Notes: generated from the sequence alone by a model not told the origin. Shown: positions 41,174-51,314, numbered from the stretch's first letter. The stretch: DNA of 64,000 bases from Melastoma dodecandrum (GCA_029817715.1 JARUPY010000416.1:1-64000); one strand, 5' to 3'. Made by a program: numbers and translations.

Positions 41174-41624
41174 TCATTTTCCGAGCTTGGCGAAGTCGGC
41201 GTCCAGGCCGCTTCTTCGCCTCGGGATTGGTCTGCGCGGCCTTGGCGGCGGCGAGGTTCGGATAGGTGTCGCCGACGGCGATCAGCGCGACCATGCCCAG
41301 CATGTAATGCGGGAAGCAGCGCACGCCGTAGACGCCTTCCTTGTCGAACGTGACGGTGATGTCCTTGCCGATCTCGCCCTTGAAGGGCTTGGCGCCGTCG
41401 GGCGCCATGCCCTCGATCGATTCCGCGCTGTGGCCCTGGTCGGTGGCGACGAACTTGACGCTGTCGCCGAGCTTGATCTTCACGAAAGAGGGGTCGAACG
41501 CCATAATCGCGCCGTCCGATCCCTGGTTGACGAGCTTGACCTGTACCTCGGCGGCCTGGAGCGCCGCGGCGCCGAACAGCACCGTGATGCCCGTCAGGCC
41601 GAAGATGAGCGTGCGTCCGAGCAT
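41174..41624 (-). CDS. Pseudoazurin-type cupredoxin, one frameshift near the end
   Basis: A periplasmic blue-copper electron carrier. The signal peptide ends LQAAE around residue 25. All four type-1 copper ligands are present: H65 in TDQGHSAESI, C103, H106 and M111 in GVRCFPHYMLGM. An extra base at 41206-41207 shifts only the last ten residues, which should read to a stop at 41174. Pseudoazurins pass electrons to nitrite or N2O reductase or to oxidases; none of these genes is nearby. Confidence 0.9.
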
Positions 41625-41749
41625 CGATGTCCTCCCAGGAAGCTTCGGCTTTCATGCGCCGATTGCTGAGGACTATTGGCGAAAACGTGCGAGCAGTGCG
41701 AGACGCGCGCCGTTCGATTTTAATTGGTTGTAATTTCATTGTATTGCGC

Positions 41750-41918
41750 CTGCTCCTCCTTCTCCCGCTTGCGGGAGAGGGTGGCCCCGCGAAGCGGGGT
41801 CGGATGAGGGGCGATGCCGTCTTCCCTCGTCTACATAAGCGCAAACGGCATGATCCCTCATCCGACCCGACTTCGTCGGGCCACCTTCTCCCGCAAGCGG
41901 GAGAAGGAGAGGCTGAGG
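41750..41918. repeat. Palindromic repeat related to, but distinct from, the 193-bp family
   Basis: Two arms, each containing a nested hairpin (CTTCTCCCGCTTGCGGGAG on the left, TTCTCCCGCAAGCGGGAGAA on the right), with GTCGGATGAGGG paired with CCCTCATCCGAC, around a short centre (CTACATAAGCGC). It lacks the CACACATCTCGG edge of copies A-C. It fills the 415-bp gap between pseudoazurin and the Spy-like gene; no gene is visible there. Confidence 0.8.
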
Positions 41919-42039
41919 TAGTTTGGTTTGAACAGAGAACGCGTCAGCAATCGGCTTCACATTTCTTCACACTCGCCCGGAATCCCCGAAACATGCTGCG
42001 CCTAGCTTCCCTCCATCGCCATCGAGCGAAGGAGCACTC

Positions 42040-42666
42040 ATGACCAACGAAACCACCCCAATCCAGCCGACCTCACGCCCGCGTCCCTCGCCGCTGCGCC
42101 GGGGCGTCTTCGCCGCTGGCCTCGTGGCGGGCGGCATCGTCATCGGCGCGGGCACCGTCGCGCTCGCCCACGGCGACATGCCGTTTCACGGCGGCTGGCA
42201 CCACGGGCCGCGCATCGGCATGATCCAGCACGTCGTGCGCGGCGCGCTCGAGAACGTCGGCGCGACGACGGCGCAGGAGGACAAGATCCACGACATCATC
42301 GCCGCGACCTATACCAATCTCGAGCAGAACCGCGGCGACCGCGAGGCGATGCGCAAGCAGCTCTTCGACCTGCTGAAGGCGCCGAAGATCGACGCCGCCG
42401 CCGTCGAGAAGCTGCGCGCGCAGAAAATGGGCGAGATGGACACGAAGTCGAAGACGATCGAGGCGGCGCTCATCGACGCGATGGGACAGCTCACCGCCGA
42501 CCAGCGCACGAAGCTCGTCGAGCATGTCGAGGCGCGCATGAGCGAGCATCGCTGGGGCGGCTGGGGGCATGGCGACAGGATGGGTGACAGGATGGACCAG
42601 CGCGACGGCGGTGCGCATGATGGCCCCGCGCACGACGGCGGCGCGGACACGCCCGACCACGACTGA
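42040..42666 (+). CDS. Spy/CpxP-like periplasmic LTxxQ protein
   Basis: An intact 208-residue protein. After a signal anchor (GVFAAGLVAGGIVIGAGTVALA) comes a helical domain with the Spy/CpxP features: DREAMRKQLFDLLKAP and AMGQLTADQRTKLVEHVEAR, where LTADQR is the LTxxQ motif. The tail is His/Asp/Gly-rich (HDGPAHDGGADTPDHD), suggesting metal binding. It precedes a response regulator by 15 bp and a histidine kinase, so it may be the periplasmic sensor or output of that system, as CpxP is for CpxRA. Confidence 0.85.
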   Translation: MTNETTPIQPTSRPRPSPLRRGVFAAGLVAGGIVIGAGTVALAHGDMPFHGGWHHGPRIGMIQHVVRGALENVGATTAQEDKIHDIIAATYTNLEQNRGDREAMRKQLFDLLKAPKIDAAAVEKLRAQKMGEMDTKSKTIEAALIDAMGQLTADQRTKLVEHVEARMSEHRWGGWGHGDRMGDRMDQRDGGAHDGPAHDGGADTPDHD

Positions 42667-42681
42667 ACGATCTGAGCAACC

Positions 42682-43380
42682 ATGGCGGACAGGATCCTCA
42701 TCATCGACGACGATGCGCGTCTCGCCGCCATGGTCGCGGACTATCTCGCCGACGCGGGCTTTACGATCGAGCGCCGCCTCACCGCGCTCGACGGGCTCGA
42801 GGCGGCAGCCCGCGGCGCCTACGATGCCGTGATCCTCGATCTGATGCTGCCCGACCTCGACGGCTTCGAGGCGTGCCGCCGCCTGCGCGCGCGCTCCGAC
42901 GTCCCCGTCCTCATGCTGACCGCGCGCGGCGACGATACCGACCGCATCGTCGGCCTCGAGCTCGGCGCCGACGACTATCTCGCCAAGCCCTTCAATCCGC
43001 GCGAGCTGCTGGCCCGCATCCGCGCGATCCTGCGCCGCCGCGGCGGCACACGGCCCGACGCCGATGCCCTGCGCTTCGGCCGTCTGGCGATCGACCGCGG
43101 CGCCCGCGCCGTGCGCGTCGACGGCGAGGCGAAGGTGCTGACGAGCTATCAGTTCGACCTGCTCGTCGCGCTCGCCGAGAACGCCGGCCGCGTGCTCAAC
43201 CGCGACCGCCTGCTCGATCTCGTCAAGGGCCAGGATCTCGACGCCTTCGACCGCTCGATCGATGTCCACGTCTCGCGCATCCGCGCGGCGATCGAGGACG
43301 ATCCGAAGCACCCGCGCCGCATCATCACCGTGCGCGGCGCCGGCTACGTCTTCGCCCGCACGCAGGACCAGGAGGCGTAG
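42682..43380 (+). CDS. OmpR-family response regulator
   Basis: An intact 232-residue protein: receiver with phospho-acceptor D53 in YDAVILDLMLPDLDG, Thr in MLTARGD and Lys in YLAKPFNPRELLARI, followed by a winged-helix output domain ending DVHVSRIRAAIEDDPKHPRRIITVRGAGYVFA. It is CpxR/RstA-like by layout. The cognate kinase starts 315 bp downstream, with a 193-bp repeat in the gap. Confidence 0.92.
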   Translation: MADRILIIDDDARLAAMVADYLADAGFTIERRLTALDGLEAAARGAYDAVILDLMLPDLDGFEACRRLRARSDVPVLMLTARGDDTDRIVGLELGADDYLAKPFNPRELLARIRAILRRRGGTRPDADALRFGRLAIDRGARAVRVDGEAKVLTSYQFDLLVALAENAGRVLNRDRLLDLVKGQDLDAFDRSIDVHVSRIRAAIEDDPKHPRRIITVRGAGYVFARTQDQEA

Positions 43381-43483
43381 TGCGTGTCGCGTAACTCGTC
43401 GCTCTCATTCCGGCCGAAGCAAAGCGCCCACGGCATTCACACGGGTCGAGCCGTACTCCCTCATCCCCTCGCGCTGAGGCATT

Positions 43484-43676
43484 CACACATCTCGGGATCG
43501 GGCGCGATCTGCCTTCTCCCCTTGCGGGAGAAGGTCCCCGAAGGGGGGATGAGGGGTCGCTCGCACGATCGAGGCTTGCCCAGCGTAAACGATCAGGATC
43601 GAGCGACCCCTCATCCGGCCTTCGGCCACCTTCTCCCGCAAGGGGAGAAGGGGGAGCCCCCGGCTCGACTTGTGTG
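43484..43676 (+). repeat. Copy B of the 193-bp dispersed palindromic element, between response regulator and kinase genes
   Basis: Same edges as copy A (CACACATCTCGGG on the left, CTTGTGTG on the right) and identical length. Inner arms (CTTCTCCCCTTGCGGGAGAAGG and its partner near 43633-43652), GAGGGGTCGCTCG/CGAGCGACCCCTC, and the centre GGCTTGCCCAGCG are all conserved. The first kinase codon lies 20 bp past the right edge, so the element occupies most of the operon spacer. Its effect on kinase expression is unknown. Confidence 0.88.
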
Positions 43677-43695
43677 ACCGCCGGGGCGCCCCCTG

Positions 43696-44875
43696 ATGCG
43701 CCGACGCCTCTTCTGGAAGATCTACCTCACCTTGCTCGCGAGCCTCGTCGCGACGATCGTGCTGATGGGCGCGTTCTTCTGGTTCCTCGGCGAGGCGCAG
43801 CGCGAGGCCGGTGCCCCCGCGTCGCACACGCACGGCCCCGCCGACGTGTCGCTCTACGCGGCCGATGGCGCGCTCGTCGGCACGCGCGGCCGCGCGATCA
43901 CGCCGGCCGACTATGGTGCGGAGCGAAACCATTGGGGACCGGGGCACGTCCTGCGCCTCGAGCTTCCCGGCGGCGGCTTCGCGCTTGCACGCTTCGGGCC
44001 GCCGATGGGCGTCCGTGCGTTGCGCCTCATCATCTTCATGCTCGCCGTCGCCGGCAGCGTCGGGCTGGCGGCCTATCCGGTCACCGCGCTGCTCACGCGC
44101 CGGCTCGAAACTCTGCGCGGCGGCGTGGCGCGCGGGGGCGACACCGGGCATCTCGCGCGCCTCGACGAGCGCGGCCACGACGAGGTGGCGCTGCTCGCGC
44201 GCACGTTCAACGCGGCGGCGACGCGCCTCGATGCGCTGCTGGCCGCGCAGAAGGCGCTGCTCGCCAACGCCAGCCACGAGCTGCGCTCGCCGCTCGCCCG
44301 GCTGCGCATCGCCGTCGAGGTCGGCGCGCGCGACGATTTTTCCCGCGCGGAAGTCGTGCGCAACCTCGCCGAGATGGACGGCCTCGTCGACGAGCTCCTG
44401 CTCTCGAGCCGGCTCGATCATCCCGACGAGCGCGCGCAACGCAGCGAGACGGTCGACCTGCTCGGCCTCGCCGCCGAGGAGGCGGCGCGCTACGAGGCGA
44501 ATGTCGGAGGCGCACCCGTCGAGATTTGCGGCGATCCCGTCCTGCTGCGGCGTTTGGTCCGCAACCTCCTGGAGAATGCCGCGCGGCACGGGCGGCCGCC
44601 GATCGACGTCGCGGTCGAGCCCGACGGCGGCGGTGCGATCCTCTCGGTCAGCGATGCCGGCAAGGGCATAGCGGTGGCCGATCGCGACCGCGTGTTCGAG
44701 CCGTTTCTACCGCCCAGCCGGCGCCGGCGAGACCGCGGGTGGCTGGGGCCTCGGCCTCGCGCTCGTGCGCCAGATCGCGGCGCGACACGGCGGCGATGTC
44801 GCTTGCGTCGAAGCGCCGGGTGGCGGCTCGCGCTTCGTGGTGCGGCTCGGCGGCGGACGCTACGGCGGTGGATAG
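43696..44875 (+). CDS. Sensor histidine kinase (HAMP-HisKA-HATPase), one frameshift
   Basis: Inner-membrane kinase partner of the upstream regulator. TM1 is near residues 8-32, a short periplasmic domain spans about 33-107, and TM2 is about 110-133, followed by HAMP. The H-box [14 protein letters not shown] holds H194. The ATP domain has N-box [11 protein letters not shown], and the G1 box SDAGKGI. An extra T in the run at 44704-44706 shifts the frame; after it come FYRPAG-like and [17 protein letters not shown]. Length of about 393 codons is typical. Confidence 0.9.
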
Positions 44876-45016
44876 GGCAGAAAGGACATACCTAGCATTC
44901 CCGCTCCGCTGCTCCTTGGAACGGCTCGCAACCATGGCCGCGCGTTCCCGTTAGGGCGATGGGGACCGCCGCCTCGCGCGCCGCCGGTCTGTCATTTCAC
45001 ATTCGAGGAGCCATCG

Positions 45017-46511
45017 ATGGCCGACAAGCGAGATTGACGACCGCCTTCGGGCGCCCGGTCGAGAACAACCAGAACTCTCTGACGGCGGGCACGCGCGGCC
45101 CGATCCTGATGCAGGACTACCACCTCATCGAGAAGATGGCGCATTTCAACCGCGAGCGGGTGCCGGAGCGCGTCGTCCACGCCAAGGGCTATGGCGGCTA
45201 CGGCACGTTCACGCTGACGCAGGACATCTCGAAATGGAGCTGCGCCAGCATCTTCTCGAAGGTCGGGCAGAAGACGGAAATGTTCGCCCGGTTCTCGACC
45301 GTTGGCGGCGAGAGCGGCTCGGCAGATACGGCGCGTGACCCGCGTGGGTTTGCGCTGAAGTTCTACACCGAGCAAGGCAACTGGGACCTTGTCGGCAACA
45401 ACACGCCGATCTTCTTCATCCGCGATCCGCTGAAGTTTTCCGACTTCATTCGCACGCAGAAGCGCGACCCGGGCACGCATCTGAAGCCGCACTGGCGGCG
45501 CTGGGACTATTGGAGCCTGTCGCCCGAGGCACTGCACCAGGTTATGTTCCTCTACTCCGACCGCGGCACGCCGACGACGGCGGCGCATATGAACGGCTAC
45601 GGCTCGCACACGTTCTCGCTGTGGAATGCGAAAGGCGAGCGCTTCTGGGTGAAGTTCCACCTGAAGACGCAGCAGGGCATCCAGAACTTCACGGATGCCG
45701 AGGCGGCCAAGCTGACGGGCGAGAACCCGGATTATTCGGCGCAGGAGCTGCTTGAGGGGATCAAGAAGGGCTCGTTCCCGAAATGGACCCTGTTCATCCA
45801 GGTGATGCCGGAGAAGGAAGCCGAGACCTACAAGATCCATCCCTTCGACCTGACGAAGGTGTGGCCGCATAAGGACTATCCGCTGCAGGAAGTCGGCACG
45901 ATGGAGTTGAACCGCAACGTCGACAACTATTTCGCCGAGGTCGAGCAGGCGGCCTTCGAGCCGTCCAATGTCGTGCCCGGCATCGGCTTCTCGCCCGACA
46001 AGGTGCTGCAGAACCGGGTGCTCTCCTACGCCGACGCGCATCGCTACCGCCTCCGCAGCCCGAACTACGACCAGGATCCCGATCAATCGGCCGAAGGGCG
46101 TGACCAATCACGCGACCTACCATCGCGACGGATGGGGTCGCGTCGACGGTAATTTCGGTGGGACTGTCGATTACGAGCCGAACTCGTTCGGTGGCCCGGT
46201 CGAGGAGCGCTCGATCACCGAACCGCCGCTGCGCATCAGCGGCGATGCAGCGCGCTACGAATACAAGAACGACGATGAGGATTATTACGGCCAGCCGCGC
46301 ATCTTCTGGGAGAAGGTGCTCGACGACACCGGGCGGAAAAATCTCGTCGAGAACATCGTCGGCTCGATGAGCAATCCGCAGATGGGCATCGAGAACCCGC
46401 GGCCGATCCAGGAGCGGATGCTGCGCCACTGGTACAAAAATTCATCCGGACTTCGGCGCCGCCGTCGCCAGGGGCATCGGGATCGAGCCGCAGAAGGTCG
46501 CGGCCGAGTAA
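45017..46511 (+). CDS. Monofunctional heme catalase, small-subunit clade, frameshifted
   Basis: Removes hydrogen peroxide. The catalytic His lies in [12 protein letters not shown], the distal Asn in [12 protein letters not shown], and the proximal-heme Tyr region is [11 protein letters not shown]. The start is ATG 45017 with GAGGAG upstream; a shift comes within the first six codons, with another near 46078 and a last extra A in the run at 46436-46440 before the C terminus ending EPQKVAAE. Total length of about 498 codons fits clade-3 KatA-type enzymes. A perfect terminator follows. Confidence 0.95.
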
Positions 46512-46532
46512 GCCACGATCCAACATCCTTCC

Positions 46533-46561
46533 AAGGGGCCGGCGCATGCGCCGGCCCTTTT
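46533..46561. terminator. Bidirectional rho-independent terminator
   Basis: AAGGGGCCGGCGCATGCGCC continuing to GGCCCTTTT: a perfect palindrome with an A-rich left and T-rich right end. It lies between the convergent catalase and serine-hydrolase genes and can stop both. Confidence 0.9.
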
Positions 46562-46571
46562 GCTTGCCTGC

Positions 46572-47699
46572 CTATGGGATCATGCGCGTCATCTGGATGC
46601 CGATGCGCTGGGCGTTCACGCCGGCCTTGTTGGCGACGACGAAGACGGCCAGATCCTTGCTCGGATTGACGACGATCGTGCTGAGGAAGCCGTCGGTGCC
46701 GCCGTCCTTGTAGAAGATCCGGTGGGTGCCCTTCTCGGCATCGCCGGGGTCGACGACCCAGGACATGCCGATCATGATGCTCTCGTTCTTCGGCTGGTAG
46801 ATCGGCTGCGCCGCCTTCGCCAGCGCTTCACGAAGCTGCGGCGGCACGCGCCGGCCCTCGACTGTCTCGTGGCCGAGCGCCGCCTCGCCGAACGAGAGCA
46901 TGTCGGCCGCCGTCGAGCGCAGGGCGCCGGCCGCGAACCATGCGAACACCGGCCATGGAATGGCGTCCGCGCCATTGGCGAGATGGCCTTGCGCGAGCCG
47001 GTCGCGATCCGCGTCGGAGACGCGGACGCTGGTGCTGGTCATCCCGAGCGGGCCGGTGATGCGCTCGTGGACAAGATCGGCCCAGGGCCGGCCGAGCTGG
47101 TCGGCGACGATGTAGCCGAGGAGGCCGACACCGGCGTTGGAATAGCGGTAGCCCGCCGGCAGGTTGCAGCCGAACCCGTCGCCCGGCGACCATTGCCCGA
47201 TCCACCGCATGAAGTCTTCGCGCGTGTAGTTTTCGATCCCACGGTTGCGGAGCTCGCGCGGCAGGTTGCTCGGCAAGGTCGGCATGCCGGAGCTGAAATC
47301 GGCGAGCTCGAGCGGCGTGACCTGCGCCGCGCAGGGCTGCAACCTCCGCCGGATGTACGACTGGATCGGCGCGTCCGCGCGCATCCGGCCTTCGGCCAAT
47401 GCCTCGGCGAAGAGCGCCGTGGTGAACACCTTGGTGATCGAGCCGATCTCGACGATGGTCCGCGAGGTGGGCGGCGCGTCGCCGGTGCCGCTGTAGGCGT
47501 AGAAGCTGCGCCTTCCGTGGCGGCTCACGCCGACGATCAGCCCGGGAATCGCATCGGCCTGCGCGGCCTGCCCGGCGATGCGGTCGGCGATGGCACGGAT
47601 GTCATCGGACTCTTCGGCGCGCGCCCCGTCGACTGTAAGCGGAAGGGCAAGCAGGAAGGCGAGGCTCAGGCCTCGCGCCCAGCTCTTGGCAGGCGCCAT
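46572..47699 (-). CDS. Exported serine hydrolase of the class C beta-lactamase/DD-peptidase fold
   Basis: The signal peptide ends VDGARAE around residue 29. Active-site Ser and Lys are in SITKVF (about residues 87-90), with YSN (GYRYSNAGVGLLGY) as the second motif; the third KTG-like motif appears as KDGGTDG. The frame is intact. ATG at 47699 with AAGGAG upstream is better than 47720. This fold covers esterases, D-aminopeptidases and AmpC-type lactamases; lactam resistance cannot be claimed. It ends at the bidirectional terminator. Confidence 0.85.
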   Translation of the reverse strand: MAPAKSWARGLSLAFLLALPLTVDGARAEESDDIRAIADRIAGQAAQADAIPGLIVGVSRHGRRSFYAYSGTGDAPPTSRTIVEIGSITKVFTTALFAEALAEGRMRADAPIQSYIRRRLQPCAAQVTPLELADFSSGMPTLPSNLPRELRNRGIENYTREDFMRWIGQWSPGDGFGCNLPAGYRYSNAGVGLLGYIVADQLGRPWADLVHERITGPLGMTSTSVRVSDADRDRLAQGHLANGADAIPWPVFAWFAAGALRSTAADMLSFGEAALGHETVEGRRVPPQLREALAKAAQPIYQPKNESIMIGMSWVVDPGDAEKGTHRIFYKDGGTDGFLSTIVVNPSKDLAVFVVANKAGVNAQRIGIQMTRMIP

Positions 47700-47776
47700 G
47701 ACGGTCTCCTTGTACACCATGTGGAGCCGCAGCGTTGCCCGATGCGCCTGAATGATCCGTAACCGGAAAGGCTCGT

Positions 47777-49033
47777 CTACGCGGCGCCGGCCTCCATCAT
47801 GCGCAGGTGCCGCACCCGGAGCGGCACGCTCGGATGTGAATGATGGACGAGCGCGTAGAGCGGATCCGGCGTCAGCGTCGAGGCGTTGTCGCGGGCGAGC
47901 CGCGTCAATGCGCTCACCATCGGATCGGCGCCGACGGAACGCCGCGCGTAGTCATCGGCCTGGTACTCGTTGCGGCGCGAGATCCAGTTGCTCAGCGGTG
48001 CGGTCAGCGGGCCGACGACCGAGGCGAGCAGCATGCAGACGAACAGCGCGATCGCATCGTCATGGTGTGCCACGCCGAAGGCCGGCAAAAGCCACGGCTG
48101 CTTGGCGAGCCATCCGAACGCGGCCAGCACGACCAGCAGCACGAGCGCCGCGCGGACCAGGCCGAACAGAACGTGACGGTGCTTGAAATGGCCGAGTTCG
48201 TGCGCCACGACGGCCTCGATCTCGTCCGGCGGCGAGGCGGCGATCAGCGTATCGAAGAGTACGATGCGCTTGCTCCGGCCAAAGCCGATGAAATAGGCGT
48301 TGCCGTGCGACGTGCGGCGCGACGCGTCCATGGTGAAGAGGCCCGAGGCCTTGAAGCCCGACCGCGCCAGCACCGATTCGATGCGCTCGCGCAAGGCGCC
48401 TTGCAGCGGCTCGAACCTGTTGAAGCGCGGCGCGACGAAGCGCACGAAGATCGTCGGTGCGACCATGATGATGACCATCAGCCCGAGCCAGGCCCACAGC
48501 CACCAAAGGCCGGTGAGCGCGCGCATCACCCAGAGCAGCGCCGCCAGCAGCGGCACGGCCACCGCCAGGGTGATCGCCGCCTGCTTCAGCCGGTCGGCCA
48601 CGAAGCGGAGCGGCGTCGTCCGGTTGAAGCCGAACCTCTGCTCGATGCCGAAGGCGCGGACGATCGCGAACGGCAGATCGATCGCCGCGCCGATGAAGCC
48701 GGTGGCGACGAGAAAAGCGACACCGCGCCAGATCGACGGCGACATCATTCCGGCGAGGGCGCCGTAGAGCACATCGATGCCGCCTAGCGCCCAGGCGATC
48801 GGCAGGATGGCGCCGACGATGGTTTCCCAGCGCTCCAGCCGCTCGCGCGCCTGCGAATAATCCGCCGCCTTGCGGTGGTCGTCGAGCGAGAGCGTCGCGG
48901 CGAAGTCGGTGGGCACGGCATCGCGGTGACGCGCGACATGGGCCGTCTGCCGCAGCGACAGGTAGAGCGCGACGAAGGTCCAGATCATCGTCGCGACGAT
49001 GAAGGCGAGGCTGAGTGGTGGCATCGGCATCAC
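47777..49033 (-). CDS. M48-family membrane metalloprotease (CAAX prenyl protease 1/HtpX-like)
   Basis: An intact 418-residue integral membrane zinc protease. HELGH at H278-H282 with a downstream Glu in NEYQADDYA supplies the metal site. Helices flank it on both sides (LSLAFIVATMIWTFVALYLS; LVLLVVLAAFGWL). The layout matches Ste24/CAAX protease 1 rather than the shorter HtpX. Family members degrade or process membrane proteins; the native substrate is unknown. Confidence 0.9.
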   Translation of the reverse strand: MMPMPPLSLAFIVATMIWTFVALYLSLRQTAHVARHRDAVPTDFAATLSLDDHRKAADYSQARERLERWETIVGAILPIAWALGGIDVLYGALAGMMSPSIWRGVAFLVATGFIGAAIDLPFAIVRAFGIEQRFGFNRTTPLRFVADRLKQAAITLAVAVPLLAALLWVMRALTGLWWLWAWLGLMVIIMVAPTIFVRFVAPRFNRFEPLQGALRERIESVLARSGFKASGLFTMDASRRTSHGNAYFIGFGRSKRIVLFDTLIAASPPDEIEAVVAHELGHFKHRHVLFGLVRAALVLLVVLAAFGWLAKQPWLLPAFGVAHHDDAIALFVCMLLASVVGPLTAPLSNWISRRNEYQADDYARRSVGADPMVSALTRLARDNASTLTPDPLYALVHHSHPSVPLRVRHLRMMEAGAA

Positions 49034-49099
49034 GTTCGATTGTGCCAGAGAAGATAGAGGTCGCCCCGCCTTCTCGCCACTATCGCAGTGCCGACGACG

Positions 49100-49612
49100 T
49101 CAAGCACGCGGGAGCGCGACCTCGAGCGCCTCGCCGGCGGCGTCGGGTAGCCTCGCAATGACGCGCAGATAGCTGCGCGCGGCCTTATCGGGCCGCCGAC
49201 GCCCCGACTCCCAGTTCTGGATCGAATCGACGTCGAGCCCGTAACGGATCGCGAACTGCTCTTGGCTCACGCCGAGACGCTCCCGGACGCTCTTGAGATC
49301 GATCATCTCGGACGTTACCGTGGCGACGGAAAAGCCGCTCGCCTCGAGCTCGCCAGCGATGACAGCCTCGTCGTCGAGCGTGGGCAAGGAAACGACCGCC
49401 CGCCCCGTCTCCAGGGCTTCCTCGATCGCCCGCTTGGCGCGGAGCATCGTCAGGCCGCGCTTTACGAGCGACAGCGTCGCCGAGACCGTCTTGAGCTCAC
49501 GACCCGGGCTTGGCCGCACCGCCAGCACGGCGGACGAACCGGACAGGACGCGGTCGACGACCCGGGTTGGCCCCAGACGTGCGAATTCCGCCTTCCACGA
49601 CGATGTCGTCAT
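49100..49612 (-). CDS. HTH protein of the HigA/NadS type
   Basis: The C-terminal half is a Xre-like HTH: VRERLGVSQEQFAIRYGLDVDSIQNWESGRRRPDKAARSYL split over helices, as in HigA/NadS antitoxins. The N-terminal half (KRGLTMLRAKRAIEEALETGRAVVSLP) is a conserved alphaproteobacterial segment of unknown role, resembling the ClpS-binding-like or ribosomal L7/L12-like fold. The true start is uncertain: 49612 overlaps the next gene by 116 bp; 49447 (ATG of MLRAKRAIEE) is an alternative. Confidence 0.6.
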   Translation of the reverse strand: MTTSSWKAEFARLGPTRVVDRVLSGSSAVLAVRPSPGRELKTVSATLSLVKRGLTMLRAKRAIEEALETGRAVVSLPTLDDEAVIAGELEASGFSVATVTSEMIDLKSVRERLGVSQEQFAIRYGLDVDSIQNWESGRRRPDKAARSYLRVIARLPDAAGEALEVALPRA

Positions 49613-49850
49613 AGTCCAGCTCCTTCATGAACGCGTCTGCGATTACCCGCAAGTTGACGGGGCTCACGTCGTTCGGACCGAGGTCGACACCTTGCACATG
49701 AAGCCCCGCAACGACCAAAGAGCGGCCCTCGCGTCGCGGCTCGCCCATGACGAGGACGATCCCGCTCGGCGTGTGCACCTCGACGGTCGCGACCGGATCA
49801 GCGCTTGCGTCATGATGCAGGACGAAGCGTATATCGTCGGCCGACCACAC
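49497..49850 (-). CDS. Small conserved hypothetical protein upstream of the HTH gene
   Basis: Starts with GTG at 49850 (MWSADDIRFVLHHDASADPVA). The sequence alternates beta strands (TVEVHTPSGIVLVMGEP, RSLVVAGLHVQGVD) with one helix (NLRVIADAFMKEL) and ends in a basic, possibly disordered tail. The family is unrecognised. It overlaps or abuts the HTH gene, giving a small-protein/HTH pair reminiscent of a toxin-antitoxin layout, but no RelE-like motif is present. Confidence 0.55.
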   Translation of the reverse strand: MWSADDIRFVLHHDASADPVATVEVHTPSGIVLVMGEPRREGRSLVVAGLHVQGVDLGPNDVSPVNLRVIADAFMKELDYDDIVVEGGIRTSGANPGRRPRPVRFVRRAGGAAKPGS

Positions 49851-49901
49851 GGTTTTCTATACGCCAATGGCGTTATGGAAGGCAACGACATCCGCCGCGG
49901 A

Positions 49902-51034
49902 TCACGCCGCCGCCGGCAGGTCCGGCGCAAAGACCTCGACGCGGTTGCGGCCGTGCCTTTTGGCCCGGTAGAGCGCGTCGTCCGCCTCCTTGACGACAAG
50001 CTCCGGGTCGCTGGCGCCGACCAAAGCGGCGACGCCGACGCTCACCGTGACGCCGTCGCCCGACGCGCGGCAACTGCCCTCGACGGCACGCCCCAGCCGC
50101 TCGCCGATCGCCACCGCCTCATCGGCGCCGGCGCCTTCGAGCAGAATGGCAAATTCCTCGCCGCCGTAGCGGGCGACGACATCGCCGGCGCCGCGCAGAT
50201 GCGCGCGCAGCACGTTGGCAACCTGCCGCAGGAGCGCATCCCCTGCCGGATGGCCATGGCGGTCGTTGAACGTCTTGAAGTCGTCGACATCGATCATGAG
50301 GAGCGCGAACGGCCGGGGCGTCCGCCGCCGCGGCTTCGAGTCGCGTGTCGAGCAGGCGGCGGTTGGCGAGCTGCGTCAGCGCGTCGGTCTCGGACAGGCG
50401 GGCGAGCTCGTCCTGCGTCTCGATCAGCTCGACGAGCTGCTGATTGCGCTCGGCGACAAGGATCAGGAGGCCCGCCGCCATCGCCGGCACGAGCAGGAGC
50501 AGCAGCTGGAAGCCGTGGTCCGCGGCCAGGACGCAGCCGACGCAGATCGGCGCGAGGCTGCAGAGGAGTTGCAGCTTGGCGAGCCTTGGGACGCCCGAGT
50601 TGCGGGCCGCCACCGCACCCGCGGTGCCGACGGTCGACAGGATCGGAATGACGTAGAGGACCGGATCGTTGGACGCGGCGAGCGCGATGAAGCAGAGCGC
50701 TCCCCACGAGAGCGAGGAGGCGATCGCGAGAACGCCGAAGGCGACGAGCCAGCGCTCCGGATCGGCGAGCCGGCCCTCGCGCAGGCGCTTCTTGAAGGCG
50801 AGAATGACCCCGCAGCGGGTGAGGAGAAGCGCCACCTCGGCGCCGGCGACGAGCGCGGAAAGCCAGCAGCCCGCCCCGCGCGACGGCCGCCACGCCGCAG
50901 ATGCAGGCGGCGAGCGCCACCATCAGAACGTTGGAAGCCCGGCCGAACAGGGTGGCGATGAGGCGAAGACGGACGTGCGCCGGGCGCGCCCGCTCGCGCG
51001 CCGTCAGGAGGATCGAGACGAGGAGATCACGCAT
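49902..51034 (-). CDS. Membrane-anchored GGDEF diguanylate cyclase, frameshifted
   Basis: The N-terminal half is a five-to-six-helix membrane sensor (VLMVALAACICGVAAV; GVLAIASSLSWGALCFIALA; LLLLLVPAMAAGLLILV). The C-terminal half is a GGDEF domain: DALTQLANRRLLDTRL, FALLMIDVDDFKTFNDRHGH and the active loop RYGGEEFAILLEG. No RxxD inhibitory site is seen at the usual spacing (GAGD instead), so product inhibition by that site is unlikely. Shifts are near 50880 and 50300. It is a second c-di-GMP source besides PleD. Confidence 0.88.
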
Positions 51035-51314
51035 CGCCGGACGAGGCCGTGTCGCGCGACGGCCGCTCGCGACCGGATCAGTCGCCCAATCCTCATGAGC
51101 TGCCGCATCACGTAACAAGCGACCCCCGCGTGGCGAGAGGAAAATGTCCCGACAGTTTCGCTTTACGCTTCGGAAATTAAGACGCGGCTAACGCTCGGCC
51201 CCAAATGCGCTGGCGACGCCCGCACGCCCACCGCATCAGCGTTGCCACCCCAAAAGCAATTTTATGTGGTGCGTCGTCGTGCGACCATCAGCCGGCCCCG
51301 GGGCACAGGCGGAG

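Noticed and set aside
46572..47699. Beta-lactamase resistance gene
   Set aside because: The serine-hydrolase fold is shared by many esterases and peptidases, and the third active-site motif is not the lactamase form.
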